From positions 18,663,280 through 18,727,279 of the forward strand of contig CM060847.1 in the NCBI GenBank assembly GCA_030737835.1: 64,000 nucleotides of DNA, read 5' to 3'. A model generated the notes under the pieces. The model was not told the origin of the DNA. It did not search any database and saw nothing but the letters and a program-made list of their open reading frames with translations. This stretch comes from Acorus gramineus. Lineage: Eukaryota; Streptophyta; Magnoliopsida; Acorales; Acoraceae. Each line of letters starts with the position of its first letter. Within the stretch, counting starts at the first letter, position 1. This document shows, in pieces, positions 45,460 to 56,758 of this stretch. The translations under genes were made by a program, and so were the position numbers.

Positions 45460-48088
45460 TGTCATGCCCCAGGGCGGCCGTCCCCGAGACGTGGCAATGG
45501 TATATAATATCAGTAGTCTATATAGGAGATCAATAACATACTCTAACAACATCAAAATGACAACACAAACAATAAGTGGCTGACATAATATACACACAAA
45601 AAGCGGAAGCTCAAACGACTGAGTCTGTAATTCAAAAGACATATTACAGACCCGATACATAATCAACTGTCCTGTGAGAGCCAATATATACAACGACATC
45701 CAAATATAATACAAACGTGTGCCCAAGCACGGAATACAATACATACAATCAAAAGGGGATGCTGATGGCCTCTCACTCGCAGAACGTGACGCTGCTCCGC
45801 TACTGCTGATGTGCCTCGGGGAGCTCCTCCTTCAGATCCGACTCAGATATCACTGGAGAAAAGAATATGCGAGGGGTGAGCCACACGCTCAGTGAATAGC
45901 ACAACCCATGCATCACAATTCATATTAACCTTAAATGATTTATAGCCCCTAAGTGGGAGTAACTACACAATCCAGTGGGTCGTTACATCGCCGACCCACC
46001 ACACCCTCACCCTCACCCTCACCCTCAAAGGGGTGACATGGGTCTTTTGGGATTGACTAGGCTGCTAATCACCCTTGGTCCACCGATAGCCTCTCCTCCA
46101 CTCCGTAGCTTGCCTGGTATACTCCCACGATCAGCACAGTCCGACGCATCGGAGGTACCTACAGATGGGAGCCCTCTGTCAGGACAGCCTGTCTAACGCT
46201 GGGGAGTCCCTACACGGATCCAACGAAGGGAAGAGAAACAGCCTACCCACATGGATACGATCCTCTTGGATCCGTCGGCAACGCTTCCTAACATTTCTAA
46301 TGTCATGAATTCTCAAGAATTCCTCCAGGGCGCATAACTAAGATGCGGGGAACCATATATTATAACCACAAGGTTATAATATTCTCTAAGGCATGCTAAT
46401 AACCATATGCTCGCATTTGATTTAAATAAATTAAACTAAATGGGAAACATGCGTAGGTCGAGGCTTTCCTAGCATGAAAACATGGTATCAGGATGCGTAG
46501 GCCTCTATACATAATATAAGGGTGCATATCCCTAGCATACAAAGTCTAAGGCGGCATGGATACAACATAATGATCATGCATAGCACAGTTACATTTATTA
46601 CAACTTAATACGCAATTATGGTGCCCCAAGGGAGGGCAATGCACGCCTACGTGCATCGAACGCCTCCCTACTGGGTTGGATTGTCCCACTCACCAAAACC
46701 CGGGTCGTCGCGTGACCGCCCGTCAAGATCTGCAAGACATGGGTAATCAAAATGGTGAGTAATTACACAAATACATAAGAAATACGCTAGAAATACCCAA
46801 CACTCGGACAAGCATGCATACGGGCCCGCACGCACGCGAGTCCGAGTGCCCCGACACCCTCCCGCACCCACGGGCAGCCATGCACATGCCCCCCCGCACG
46901 CGCACGCACGGGTGCGCACGCACGCACGCACGCACGCCCCCCGGGCGCACTGCTGCGCCCCAGCCCGCTCGCCTAGACACGCTGCCGCGCGCGGATGCAC
47001 CCCACGCAGCCCTGCGCCTACCTGCGCGTACTGCGCCCCTGCGCAGCACCCCGCGCGCACGCCCGCGCGTATCGCGCGCACTGCGCCCCCGCGTAGCACT
47101 CCACGTGCACGCCAGCGCACCAGTCTGTGCGCGCCAGCGCCTGCCTGCGTGCGCAGACTCGCGCGCACGCGCGCGGATGACCCCGCACGCGCGCCCGAGC
47201 CCTTCCCACCCCCTTCCTCAGCCCTCCCACACCCCTAACACACATGCATACCATGCATACTCCATAACACACCCTAACCAAGCATCTAAACAAGAAAAAA
47301 GGGAGGAGAAGGGCTCACCCAAGAGAGGAGGAACAATGGGAGGAACTCGGGTGCTCTTTGCGCACCGAATCGCCACCACCAAGACCACCACCACCAAGAT
47401 CTCCCTCAGCCCTAGCAAAGGATGAAATCAGGGGAGAAATGGGACCATGAGGGGAGGTAGAGAAAGGGGGAAACCAAAAATAAAACCATGGGAAGGTAGA
47501 TCAAGTCCTCACCTTCCTTTTTCCCTTCAATGGCTTTTCTTTTCTTCCACTCCTACTAGCTCTAATGGGGGATTTAAAGAGAGGGGATGTGAGGGTTTGT
47601 GTGTGAGAGAGATAGAGAGAGATGGGAAGGAGAAGAAGGGGGTGCACGCCCACTTAAGGGGCCACACACACACACACACTTACACTTAGGGTTTTTAGTC
47701 TTTTTTGAGAACTTTGAGTTGAGTCAACCCATCAACACAAACAAACAAAACCAATTGACCAAGTCAATGGTCAAACTTGACTTGGTCAAAGTCATCTTTG
47801 ACTTGGTCAAGTCTCCCCATGACTTCCCGCTTGGTCAAAACCCGGATACGATTCGGAACTGTGAAATTCTAAAACGTTACCGGAATTCGATAAAATTTTT
47901 GTGAGTGGCTTGAAATGGCACCAGGACACATAATGTGCAGTTAGATTTTCAATCGGAGTTCTCAAGCTCACGATGATATGCAAAAGTTTGAAACTTTAAC
48001 GGTTCCGATCGAAAAAAAAGAAAAAGTTGAAAAACTGCCAGAATGCTCCAATGGTGACCAGAAGGCTAAAAGTGACACATATATAACA
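45460..48088 (-). repeat. 5' LTR of element O
   Basis: This uninterrupted 2,629-bp LTR starts TGTCATGCCCC and ends ATATATAACA. It has the GC-rich block at 46830-47210, and the 36-nt segment near 46689-46724 between CTTGCAG and GTGAGT (minus strand). A donor CTTGG|GTGAGC lies near 47317. The joined frame reads IRCAKSTRVPPIV, DLDGRSRDDPGF, and ISESDLKEELPEAHQQ-stop. Confidence 0.94.
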
Positions 48089-50593
48089 AAATGGCAATGT
48101 GTGTGAGTGCACTCTTTCCCTCTCTCTCTCCCCCTCCCAAACCCATCCGACCTCCTCTTGTTCTTCTTTGGTTGCTGGTCCCCTTTGTTGTTTGAGAAGA
48201 AGAAGAAGAAGAAGGAGTACAAGAGAAGGTATATGTATGTGTGTGAATGTGTGTGTGCCATTACTGTTTTGTGCACCCTTGCTATTTTATTTTTCCAAAA
48301 TTATTCGGAAGGTTTCCAAGCCTAGTGATCTAAATTAAGGTTGTTTATGACATCTAGGAGAAGCTTTATGAAATTTTTGTAAGGCTGGTTTGGTGTATTC
48401 AAGCTGGAGGAGCCTCTTGAATCTTCAGCTAAATTTTTGGGGTCTCTTGTGGTAAGGTAAATATCTGTCTTGTAAAGCTCTTTGTGACACTAGTACTTAG
48501 AAACATATTATATGCATTATCTCTTCATGTGATATGATTATCCATGTGTCCAGATGCTATATGTGAAATTTGGTGTCATAATATTACCTGTGTTGTAAGT
48601 TATAAGATGAATTGTAGGGACTGTCCAGATTCGCATGGGAAATGACCTGTTTATGAAATTATTTTATTCTAGGCCTGTAGAGGCTAAATGAGGTTATGAT
48701 GACTTCATAGATTATGATCCTAGCATGTCAAAGAAGGTGTATGATTTATTTCAGTATTTTTGGATGTATATTGGATGCTGTGAAGATCAATGATTAGGGA
48801 TGTTTGTTGCAGATGCACTAGTTTTACATGGCTGTGTCAATAAGTTATTTATGCATGTTGTAGGCAATATTAAGAGTTGATATCTTCATGAAGTAGGCTT
48901 ATATTTGTGTCAGGAAGCTTCATGTTTTATTTGAGCACCATTGGTTGTAGGGCTTAGAAGTTATAGCATTTTTTGTTCATGTGATTGTGTTGCTATGGGG
49001 GGGGGGGGGCATTGCGTGCTGCTCGTCCCACCCCGCGCACTGTCTTACGCTAGGAATCATGTCTATGATTCATTTTTTTTTTAGTTGTGTTTGTCACGTT
49101 GTTTATCTATATTGTGTTGTGTCTTACAGATCTCGTAGATCGGACGCGCGACGATCCAAGTATTTGTGAGTGGATCGATCCAACCCAGTTGGGAGGCGTT
49201 CGATGCACGTAGAGGTGCATTACCCTCCCCTGGGGCACCATAACTGCATATTAACTTGTTTGCATGTATATGTTATTGCCTATCTTGCTAGGTTGCATCC
49301 ATGCCATATTAGATATTGTATGCTAGGACTATACATCATTGTATCATGTGTAGGGACCCATACATGTCTGGGCATCATGTCCCATGCTAGCATAACATTG
49401 ACTCTCACATGCTTCCATCTTGCCTAAGCCTATTTTTAGCCTACCTATGAATACATAAGTGTAAGCATACCTTAGATAATGTTGTAGCTTTGTTGCCATA
49501 TTTATTTAAGGCTTCCATGATTAATTCCTTGTGTAATTATTATGCATGTTGTATTTTATATATGTGCATGTAATTAAGCCATGAGCCTTGCCTAATGAGG
49601 TTAAGCAAGTGTATGACCACTTATGAGGTCGTACCATGGTATTGGCATTGCGAATCGTATGTCTTCCCTGCATCTGAGATATGCGCCCTGGAGGGAATTC
49701 ATGAGAATTTGTTACTATATCGGTGTCTAATAACCGATGATGGCAGATCCATGAGGATCGTGTCTGTAAGTATCGAATGTTTCTCCCCTTCGTTGGGTCC
49801 GCATTGAAGCTGCCCGGCGTTGTAGCCATCCTGCAACGTGCTCCGATATACTACTCATGACGCTTGTTGGTGCGCCCATTTGGTAGAGTTAGTGGTCATG
49901 GGAGGCTACCAGGTAGAGGCTACCCGGGAGAGAGCTACCAGATGACGGATGGTGTAGAACAAACAAAATTCTCTTGATAGTCCTATGTCACCACCCTTGG
50001 AGGGTGAGGGTGAGGGTGTGGTGGGCTTGCGTTGGTACGCGACCCACCAGTTGAGTAGTTACTCCCATCTTGTTGGGACTTCAATTGCTTGAAATGTTAG
50101 TATGTGTTGTATTGCATGGATTGTACTATTCACTGAGCGTGTGGCTCACCCCTCGCATGTTGTTTCCTCTAGTTGGCATTGAGTTGGATCCGAAGGAGGA
50201 GTTCCCGTAGGCACAGTATCACTAGCAGTGCAGTGTCCGTGTCTTGGATTTTGCGAGTGAGAGGCCATCAGCATCCCCCATTTTTCTTGTATGTATTTGA
50301 TACCCGTGCGTGTGTACAGTACATGTGTATTGATGTCTTTTAATTTATGTTGTCTCTCACTGAACAATTGATTATGTATTCTAGTATGTAATGTGTTTTT
50401 GGATTACAGACTTGTAGATACACTAATTTTAATGGTCCAAAGAAAAGAAATTTACTTCAAGTAATATTAAAAACAACCACATTTAGACATTCAATAGAAA
50501 ACTCCCTTAGAAACCGAAATCAAAAACCCTGAAGTCCAACACTTAGAAATATATCTGAGCCTGGACAAGGGCGGAGTAGCCGCCCTATACCAG

Positions 50594-50833
50594 GCGGCTA
50601 GTTTCAACTAGCCGCTCCCCTGACCGATCCCAAACCGCCTTCCTGGATGGGACATAAAGCAAGCATGATTGCGGCAGATTGTCCCTTCTAGCCGCCCCAT
50701 CTCAGCCAGTTCATCCTTAGTAACCGACCCAAGCCACCGCTTGTCAAAGATGGGACATATGGCAGGTTATGATGGGGGCGGCTACCTGAGGGTAGCCGCC
50801 CCTCACTGGGCGGCTAAATACCATTAGCCGCCC
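50594..50833 (+). repeat. Serial GGCGGCTA/TAGCCGCC hairpins upstream of the S promoter
   Basis: There are three perfect inverted repeats. 50594-50615 has arms of 10 bp with a 2-nt centre. 50775-50802 has arms of 12 bp (GGGGCGGCTACC) with a 4-nt loop. 50808-50833 has arms of 10 bp (GGGCGGCTAA) with a 6-nt loop. Further half-copies lie at about 50573-50586 and 51212-51265. The shared core suggests a repeated regulatory module 110-350 bp upstream of the TATA box. Confidence 0.8.
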
Positions 50834-50945
50834 CTCACTTGGACACTGTCAGAACAAAAGATCTAAGCGGAGGTCAAATCAAGCACCTTATTATCCATTT
50901 TTGATCTATTATCCAGTGGACATTCCCATACCCCTTTTTTTTTAC

Positions 50946-50953
50946 TATAAATA
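50946..50953 (+). promoter_or_regulatory. TATA box of solo LTR S
   Basis: TATAAATA lies about 530 bp into the LTR, followed after about 30 bp by an A/C-rich leader starting near CATCATCAAAAAGG. Confidence 0.6.
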
Positions 50954-51873
50954 GCGGGAGAACCAACATCATCAAAAAGGATCAATACACATTCAATACC
51001 CATCAATAACCCCCAACCACCCACATTCCCAACCATCAAGGCACACCACCACCTCAAACCCTTGAGAGAAAAGTGAGAGAAAAACCCATTACCTACACCA
51101 AATCACTCTCCAAATCCACTCTCCAAAACCCAGGTTAAACCTAGCTTAACCTCTGCCAAACACCCAAATCAAACCCTACCCAGGTTCTTTCCAAATTGAA
51201 CCAAGCACCAAGCGGCTACCCACAACTAGCCGCCCCCCACCAGGTGGCTAAAACCAACTAGCCGGCCCTTTCCTAGCCCACCTCAGGTCCCAATTCTCCT
51301 TTAGTTAGGTCCCCAAAGCAGAAGAGTATCCCTGTCTTCACCTCTGTGTACAACATATCCGTGTCTCAGAGCGGAGACCCCACAAACTCCCCATGAAGGT
51401 GATCAAATCTGCCCCAACTTTTCCTGCTTTTTGGGAAAAGCAGGTGGTGATCACAAACCCCCCCCTCTGAATCCTCCTGAGGACCTGTCGGTTGCCCCAG
51501 CCAGGAACCAAAAACCCCACACCACCCCTTCGAGAGACGATCTGACCGAGCCCGCCAAGGCGCAGCTCTCCGCATTCGAGCCTCTGAAGAACCCCCACAC
51601 ACGCACCACAGAGCAGCAGAGGAGGAGCCGAAGAGGAAGGAAGAGAGGGCCCCTACCCTTTCATTCCTCTTTTTTCCTTCCAAAATCCGATATTGACAAG
51701 ACTTAGTTGTTTAGCTTTTGCTATATGCATATATATTATGACAGCTATCGCTTGATTAATTACTTTGTTGCCTTATATGTTGTGTTAGAGTCTTTATTGA
51801 TCTTGTATGTGAATAGTTGATATTATATATTTGCCATGTCTTGGGGACGGCTGCCCTGGGGCGTGACAAATGT

Positions 51874-51886
51874 TGGTATTAGAGCC
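51874..51886 (+). other. Primer binding site, initiator tRNA-Met (element C)
   Basis: TGGTATTAGAGCC lies five bases after the 5' LTR end. It is the tRNA-iMet site with one C-to-T change. Confidence 0.88.
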
Positions 51887-51980
51887 TTGTCTTGTCAGAG
51901 CCAAGTGTTGTCTTAGAAATGAGTCCTATGATTTCTATATGAGTATTCAAATTTTAGTATATGTTTCTCAGATTGTTGAT

Positions 51981-52545
51981 ATGCCTCCTCGCATCTGGAT
52001 ACCTGGACGTGGTCTCCCTCAGGCCTCGGAGGTTTGTGAACCTGTCGATGGCGAGGAGTCTGCTGGAGAGTCCTCGGCTATTAGACCAGGACCTGCGCAT
52101 GAGCCTCTTGCATGGGAGCTTGCTTACGCTCGTATGGCAGACCTTTTGGAGACTCAGAGCAGGGCACTGGCAGAGCAGGCTTGTGAGATTGATCCAAGAA
52201 CTACGGGTGGCCCGCGATGCTGCCCCATAGGTACCATTAGTAGCAGATCCACCAGTGGTGCCAGAGGTACCCCTTGTACCGGTGGATATTCTTGTGGAGG
52301 GAGTTCACGGACCCCTAGTGAGGGAGGAGGAGCTCGAGGCTATGGTGCGTGTGCATCAGGCCGGCCTCACCGCCTTTCGGAAGCTTCACCCTCCTGAGTT
52401 CCATGGCTTGTCGACTCACCCCCTTGCCCCTGAGCCTTGGTTGATAGAGATAGACAAATCTTCTCCACCATGCACTGTACCAACCGCCAGCGTATCTCAT
52501 TGGCCACCTTCATGTTGAAGGGTGACGTTGCTGACTAGTGGGCCA
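51981..52545 (+). pseudogene. Gag N-terminal part (element C)
   Basis: From ATG 51981 the frame reads MPPRIWIPGRGLPQASEVCE and LAYARMADLLETQSRALAEQ, matching the O Gag. A frameshift near 52195 moves coding to the frame 52255-52450 (LTAFRKLHPPEFHGL). A second shift leads to STMHCTNRQRISLATFMLKG. A stop lies before WATRSADIPEG. Gag is broken at three or more places. Confidence 0.9.
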
Positions 52546-53320
52546 CCCGTTCCGCGGACATCCCCGAGGGTGTGGGGCAACTTCTATGGACCAGATTCCA
52601 GAGTTACTTCTTGGTGGAGTACTTCCCGTTTTTGGTGCGACAAACCGAGATGCGAGAGTTCGAGCAGCTGACTCAGGGCACCATGACAGTGGCAGCCTAC
52701 TCCGTGCGATTCACGAGGCTTTCCCGGTTCGCCCTCGCCTTGGTCATGGATGAGGAGACGTGATGCTGTCAGTTGGAGATGGGGGTCACCAACACCATTA
52801 GGGTCCATGTTACCTCTCATGCACTACCGAGGTACACGGATCTGGTGTCACGAGTGCGGACTGTCGAACGAGACCTTGGAGTTCCCTCAACGGTTCATGC
52901 CCCTTCTGCGGATCAGGCCCCCCTAGGAGCCAGGACCAGGGACGTCGCAAGAGCAAGCGGCCCTGCTTTGATCGACCAGCGGCCACCATTGCTCTAGCTG
53001 AGGTGGTGACAGTGCGTGGTCCTACACCCATTGCTGCCGTTCCGATCCAGGCTAGACGACCGGAGACACGATGTTGTTCCACTGCCAGCTAGTCGGACAT
53101 CTGGCCCATGCTTGCCTCGATGCTGACCGACCTCCTATGCCTCGATAGCAACAATAGCAGCCACGCCAGCAGCAACAGCCACAGCGTCAGCAGCCACATG
53201 GTGGATCAGAGGAGGCAGGCAGTGTAGCTTGCTAGGCGTGCCCCTGCTACTCAGCCGCAGCTTGTTTAGGGGCGTGTTGCAGCACTTACTACCTAGGAGG
53301 CGCAGGCTTCAGGTAGCGTT
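52546..53320 (+). pseudogene. Gag C-terminal part with zinc knuckle remnant (element C)
   Basis: Frames at 52572-52763 and 52773-52997 carry FLVEYFPFLVRQTEMREFEQ and RVHVTSHALPRYTDLVSR. Two stops (TGATGC region, about 52762) separate them. Near 53070 a shifted frame has FHCQLVGHLAHAC, the CCHC knuckle with its first Cys across a frame break. A Gln-rich stretch follows (53145-53200). Confidence 0.88.
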
Positions 53321-53349
53321 GTTCGAGGTATTGTTATGATCTTCTAGCT

Positions 53350-53891
53350 TCCTACTTTTGTGCTATTTGATTCCGGGGCCACGCAATCGTTTGTGTCTCC
53401 TGTTTTCATGAGATAGATGGGTTGTGTCAGCCCCTCCTGATGTTATGTTGGAGATTTCATTACCGATCAGAGACCGTATTCTCCTCTGCTCTGTTTATCA
53501 GAGGTGTACCGTTGTGATCATGGAGCATGAGTTTCTGGTGGAGTTGGTCGAGCTTGCCATCACGGACTTTGACGCCATCCTGGGGATGGATTGGTTCTCG
53601 ACGAGTCACACCAGTATCGACTGTTTTGCAAAGTCGATATCTTTCTGCATCCCTGACCGGAGGTCTTTCCAGTTCGTGGGCGATCGGGACCTAGCTCCTT
53701 TGGGGTTCGTGTTGTCCATCCAGGCGTGCAAACTCCTTCACGGTGGATGTGAGGGTTTCCTGGTGTGCATCGCTAATGAGGATGCACCATTGCAGGTAGA
53801 TATCAGTCAGACTCCAGCCGTGGCAGAATATTCGAAGGTTTTTTCAGATGATCTTTCAAGTCTACCACCGGATTGCGCGATCGAGTTCTAG
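53350..53891 (+). pseudogene. Aspartic protease (element C)
   Basis: VLFDSGATQSFVSPVF carries the catalytic DSG at 53369-53377. After a TAG the frame 53424-53891 reads LEISLPIRDRILLCSVYQ, ITDFDAILGMDWFSTSHTSI (the second conserved LGMDW block) and EYSKVFSDDLSSLPPDCAIEF up to its last residues. A stop (CGATCGAGTTCTAG) separates it from RT. This copy preserves the region deleted in O. Confidence 0.92.
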
Positions 53892-53897
53892 ATTAAT

Positions 53898-54587
53898 TTG
53901 ATCCTGGGGACCAAGCAGATTTCAAGGGCTCCATACCGGATGGCCCCAGCAGAGCTGAAGGTGCTCAAGGAGCAGCTTGAGGAGTTGCTCAAGAAGGGGT
54001 TCGCACGTCCGAGTGTCTCTTCGTGGGGAGCCCCTGTTCTGTTTGTTCAGAAGAAGGACAATTCGCTGCGTCTTTGTATTGATTATAGGCAGCTGAACAA
54101 GCAGACCGTAGAGAACAAGTATCCCTTACCGCGGGTTGACGATCTGTTTGACGAGCTCCATGGAGCATGTGTCTTTTCGAAGATCAATCTCCGTTCAGGC
54201 TATTATCATCTGAAGATCTGGGAGTCGGATATTCTGAAGACGGCCTTTCGTACCCAATACGGGCACTACGAGTTTCGAGTACTGTCATTTGGGTTGACGA
54301 ATGCGCCGACGGCCTTCATGGATTTGATGAATTGGGTGTTTTGGCCCTTCCTCGACTCCTTTGTGGTAGTCTTCATCGATGATATTTTGGTGTACTCGAG
54401 GAGTCTTGAGGAGCACACTAATCATCTTCGCACTGTCTTGGAGACTTTGGCCCGACATCAGCTGTTCGCCAAATTCAGGAAGTGCGAGTTCTGGTTGGAG
54501 CGTGTGGCCTTCTTGGGTCATGTGATTTCCGGTGAGGGCATATCTATGGACCCGGAAAAGACGCTCGCTGTGTCAAATTGGCGGTGA
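53898..54587 (+). pseudogene. Reverse transcriptase fingers and palm (element C)
   Basis: The 229-codon open frame reads [96 protein letters not shown] and [15 protein letters not shown]. The catalytic residues are K-I-N (where D is usual in SKIDLRSGY) and FIDD. The first palm Asp is thus changed to Asn, which would be inactivating. It ends at a TGA after VSNWR. Confidence 0.94.
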
Positions 54588-54925
54588 CCGTCGAACCCCA
54601 CCGTGATTCGAAGCTTCTTGGGTCTGGCGGGTTATTATCGGAGGTTTGTCGAGGGTTTATCGAAGATAGCCGTCCCTCTGACCCACCTCACGTGGAAGGA
54701 TGTCCGGTTCGAGTGGTCCCCATCTTACGAGGAGAGCTTCCTAGAGTTGAAGCAAAGACTCACCTCAGTGCCAGTTCTTACCATTCCGTCTAGGAGTAGT
54801 GGATTCGCAGTCTACTCTGATGCGTCGCGGTTGGGTTTGGGTTGCGTCCTGATACAGTGCGGTAAGGTTGTTGCTTACACATCGCACTAGTTGAAGCCCC
54901 ATGAGCGGAATTACCCACCCATGAC
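54588..54925 (+). pseudogene. RT-RNase H connection and start of RNase H (element C)
   Basis: The frame at 54603-54890 reads [40 protein letters not shown] and [20 protein letters not shown] (first RNase H Asp). A stop replaces Gln or Arg after AYTSH. A one-base deletion near 54910 (HERNYPPMTW) shifts to the next frame. Confidence 0.9.
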
Positions 54926-55855
54926 TTGGAGTTAGCAGCGATCATCTTTGCGCTGAAGATATGGAGGCATTACCTCTATGGTGAGGAGTTCGAGCTCTTC
55001 AAGGATCACAAGAGCCTGACTTATTTGCAGTCCCAACCGGAACTCAACATGCGTCAGCGACGTTGGGTCGACTTCTTGAAGGACTATGATTGTGACATCG
55101 CTTACCATCCGGGTAAGGTGAATGTCGTGGCCAATGCTCTCAGTAGGCAGCCCCTGGGCATGGCCGCCCACTTTGTTGTACGTCATTGGAGGCTTCTGGA
55201 GGAGGCCGCTTGCTGGATAAGTGTTAGGGAGACGCCTTCTGGTGGCTTTTTGGCCAGGCTAGTTGTGCAGCCTGTGCTCCTTGACGAGATCCGCATGGCA
55301 CAGGGGCGGGATCCTCACTTTCTGGTCCTATCTAAAGGCATCGCCCGGGGCGAGCGACCGGATTACCAGATTCGCGAGGACGGAATCCTGCGGTTCAGAG
55401 GCCGGGTATGTATTCCTGACAACGCAGAGCTGAAGCAGAAGATCTTGGATGAGGCCCATCGTTTGAGGTACACAGTGCATCCTGGTGGCACCAAGATGTA
55501 TAGGGGCCTTTGTCGTGGCTACTGGTGGCGTAGGATGAAGGCAGATGTTGGCCTCTTCGTTGCCCGTTGCTTGGTATGCCAGCAGGTGAAGTCAGAGCAT
55601 CAACGTCCTGTGGAGGAGCTACAGTCCATTGAGATTTCTCAGTGGAAGTGGGAGCAGATTACCATGGACTTTTTTTCGGGTTTGTCGAGGTCACGTTCGG
55701 GTCGCGATGCCATCTGGGTGATCGTCGACCGACTGACTAAGTCCGCTCATTTCCTCCCCATCCGACTCACCGATTCCCTGGACACCCTAGTGCAGTTGTT
55801 TGTCTTCAAGATTGTTCGTCTCCATGGCACTCCGGTTAGCATCATTTTAGATTGA
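54926..55855 (+). pseudogene. RNase H end and integrase (element C)
   Basis: The 309-codon frame reads [32 protein letters not shown] (TDHKS changed to KDHKS, losing an RNase H Asp) and [18 protein letters not shown] (AD to AN, losing the last). It then carries the intact linker RLLEEAACWISVRETPSGG that is missing in O. The zinc finger [14 protein letters not shown] and QITMDFFSGL follow. It ends ILD-TGA where O has ISDRDARF. Confidence 0.93.
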
Positions 55856-56272
55856 GATCTGAGGTTTACTTTGAGGTTCTGGCGTAGCCTCCAACACACC
55901 CTTGGTAAGAACCTCCACTTTAGTATAGCGTTTCATCCGCAGACGGACGGCCAGTCGGAGAGGACGATACAAACTTTGGAGGACATGCTGTGTGCCTGCA
56001 TTCTCGACTTTGGGGGCAGTTGGGAGAGGCATCTCCCGTTGGTCAAGTTCGCCTACAACAACAGCTACCACTCAAGTATTTAGATGGCACCGTATGAGGC
56101 ACTCTACGACCGGAGCTGTAGATCTCCCTTGTGTTGGGATGAGGTTGGAGAGCGCCAGTTGGTGGGACCAGAGATTGTCCGTCAAACTTCAGAGAAGGTC
56201 AAGATGATTTGTGAGTGTATCCGCACCACCCAGAGCCATCAGAAGAGCTACGCCGATCATCGTTGCCGTTAG
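55856..56272 (+). pseudogene. Integrase core end and C-terminal region (element C)
   Basis: Two open frames (55871-56083 and 56084-56272) read [39 protein letters not shown], and [13 protein letters not shown]. After a TAG (R to stop) comes MAPYEALYDRSCRSPLCWDE. The second catalytic Asp is damaged just upstream (ILD-stop-DLRFT). A last stop follows ADHRCR. Confidence 0.9.
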
Positions 56273-56710
56273 CTCTCACCTTCGAGGTTGGTGATCATGT
56301 CTTCCTGAAGGTATCCCTGTCGAAGGGCATCTTCCGTTTTGGTGTGCGGGGCAAGCTGAGTCTGCATTTCATTGGCCTGTTCCTTGTCTTTGAGCGGATT
56401 GGGGAGGTGGCCTATCGTATAGCCTTGCCGCCGCAGATAGCTCATGCCCATGATGTCTTCCATGTCTCGCAACTGAGGTGTTATGTCCACGATCTTGCTC
56501 ACGTCATCCCGTTCGAACCGCTTGTCTTCGAGCCAAACTTGTCATTTGTAGAGCAGCCGATCGAGATCCTGAACCGACACGAGAAGAGGCTCCGTATCAA
56601 GACCGTTCATTTGTTTAAGGTGCGATGGTAGGACTGTTCTGATGCCGAGGCCACCCGGGAGTGCGAGGATGCCATGCGTGAAGCATATACACATCTTTTT
56701 CCTTCCTAGA
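56273..56710 (+). pseudogene. Chromodomain end of Pol (element C)
   Basis: The frame reads LTFEVGDHVFLKVSLSKGIF, FERIGEVAYRIALPPQIAH, HDVFHVSQLRCYVHDLAHV and EQPIEILNRHEKRLRIKTV. A TAG interrupts KVRW before DCSDAEATRECEDAMREAY. This is the same type II chromodomain as in O and supports Tekay/Del membership of the family. Confidence 0.92.
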
Positions 56711-56742
56711 TGTTTTTGTTTTGAATTTTGTGGACAAAATTT

Positions 56743-56758
56743 CCTAAGGGGGGAAGAA
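56743..56758 (+). other. Polypurine tract of element C
   Basis: CCTAAGGGGGGAAGAA lies immediately before the 3' LTR start. Confidence 0.9.

Larger units (their letters stand above)
29835..48088 (-). mobile_element. Ty3/gypsy chromovirus 'O' (Tekay/Del-like), reverse
   Basis: The element lies within the 5' LTR of C with a perfect TSD AAATG (29830-29834 and 48089-48093). Read on the minus strand: 5' LTR 48088-45460, primer site, gag, protease start, RT end with RNase H, integrase, chromodomain, polypurine tract, and 3' LTR 40229-29835. The 3' LTR is split by element I. The central RT is missing and two single nonsense changes are present, but most reading frames are long. It is the best-preserved gypsy copy in the window. 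LTR differences are mostly C/T or G/A. Confidence 0.95.
50413..51698 (+). mobile_element. Solo LTR 'S' of an unrelated family
   Basis: It starts TGTAGATACAC and ends ATATTGACA, 1,286 bp, with perfect TSD AGACT (50408-50412 and 51699-51703). It interrupts the word that reads GATTACAGATTCAGTC in other LTRs of the C family. A TATA box (TATAAATA, 50946-50953) follows a series of GGCGGCTA hairpins and precedes an A/C-rich leader, so it reads in + orientation. No internal sequence remains. Confidence 0.9.
29456..51868 (+). repeat. 5' LTR of element C, split by O and S
   Basis: It begins TGTTATACATGTGTCA and ends GGGGCGTGACA, directly before the primer site. Own segments are 29456-29834, 48094-50412 and 51704-51868, about 2.9 kb. 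It contains a donor-like GTG|GTAAGG near 48454, a 36-nt segment at 49130-49165 between TCTTACAG and GTGAGT, and a TTTCCTCTAG acceptor near 50172. It lacks the large GC-rich block of the A type, which makes it the most divergent member here. Confidence 0.9.
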
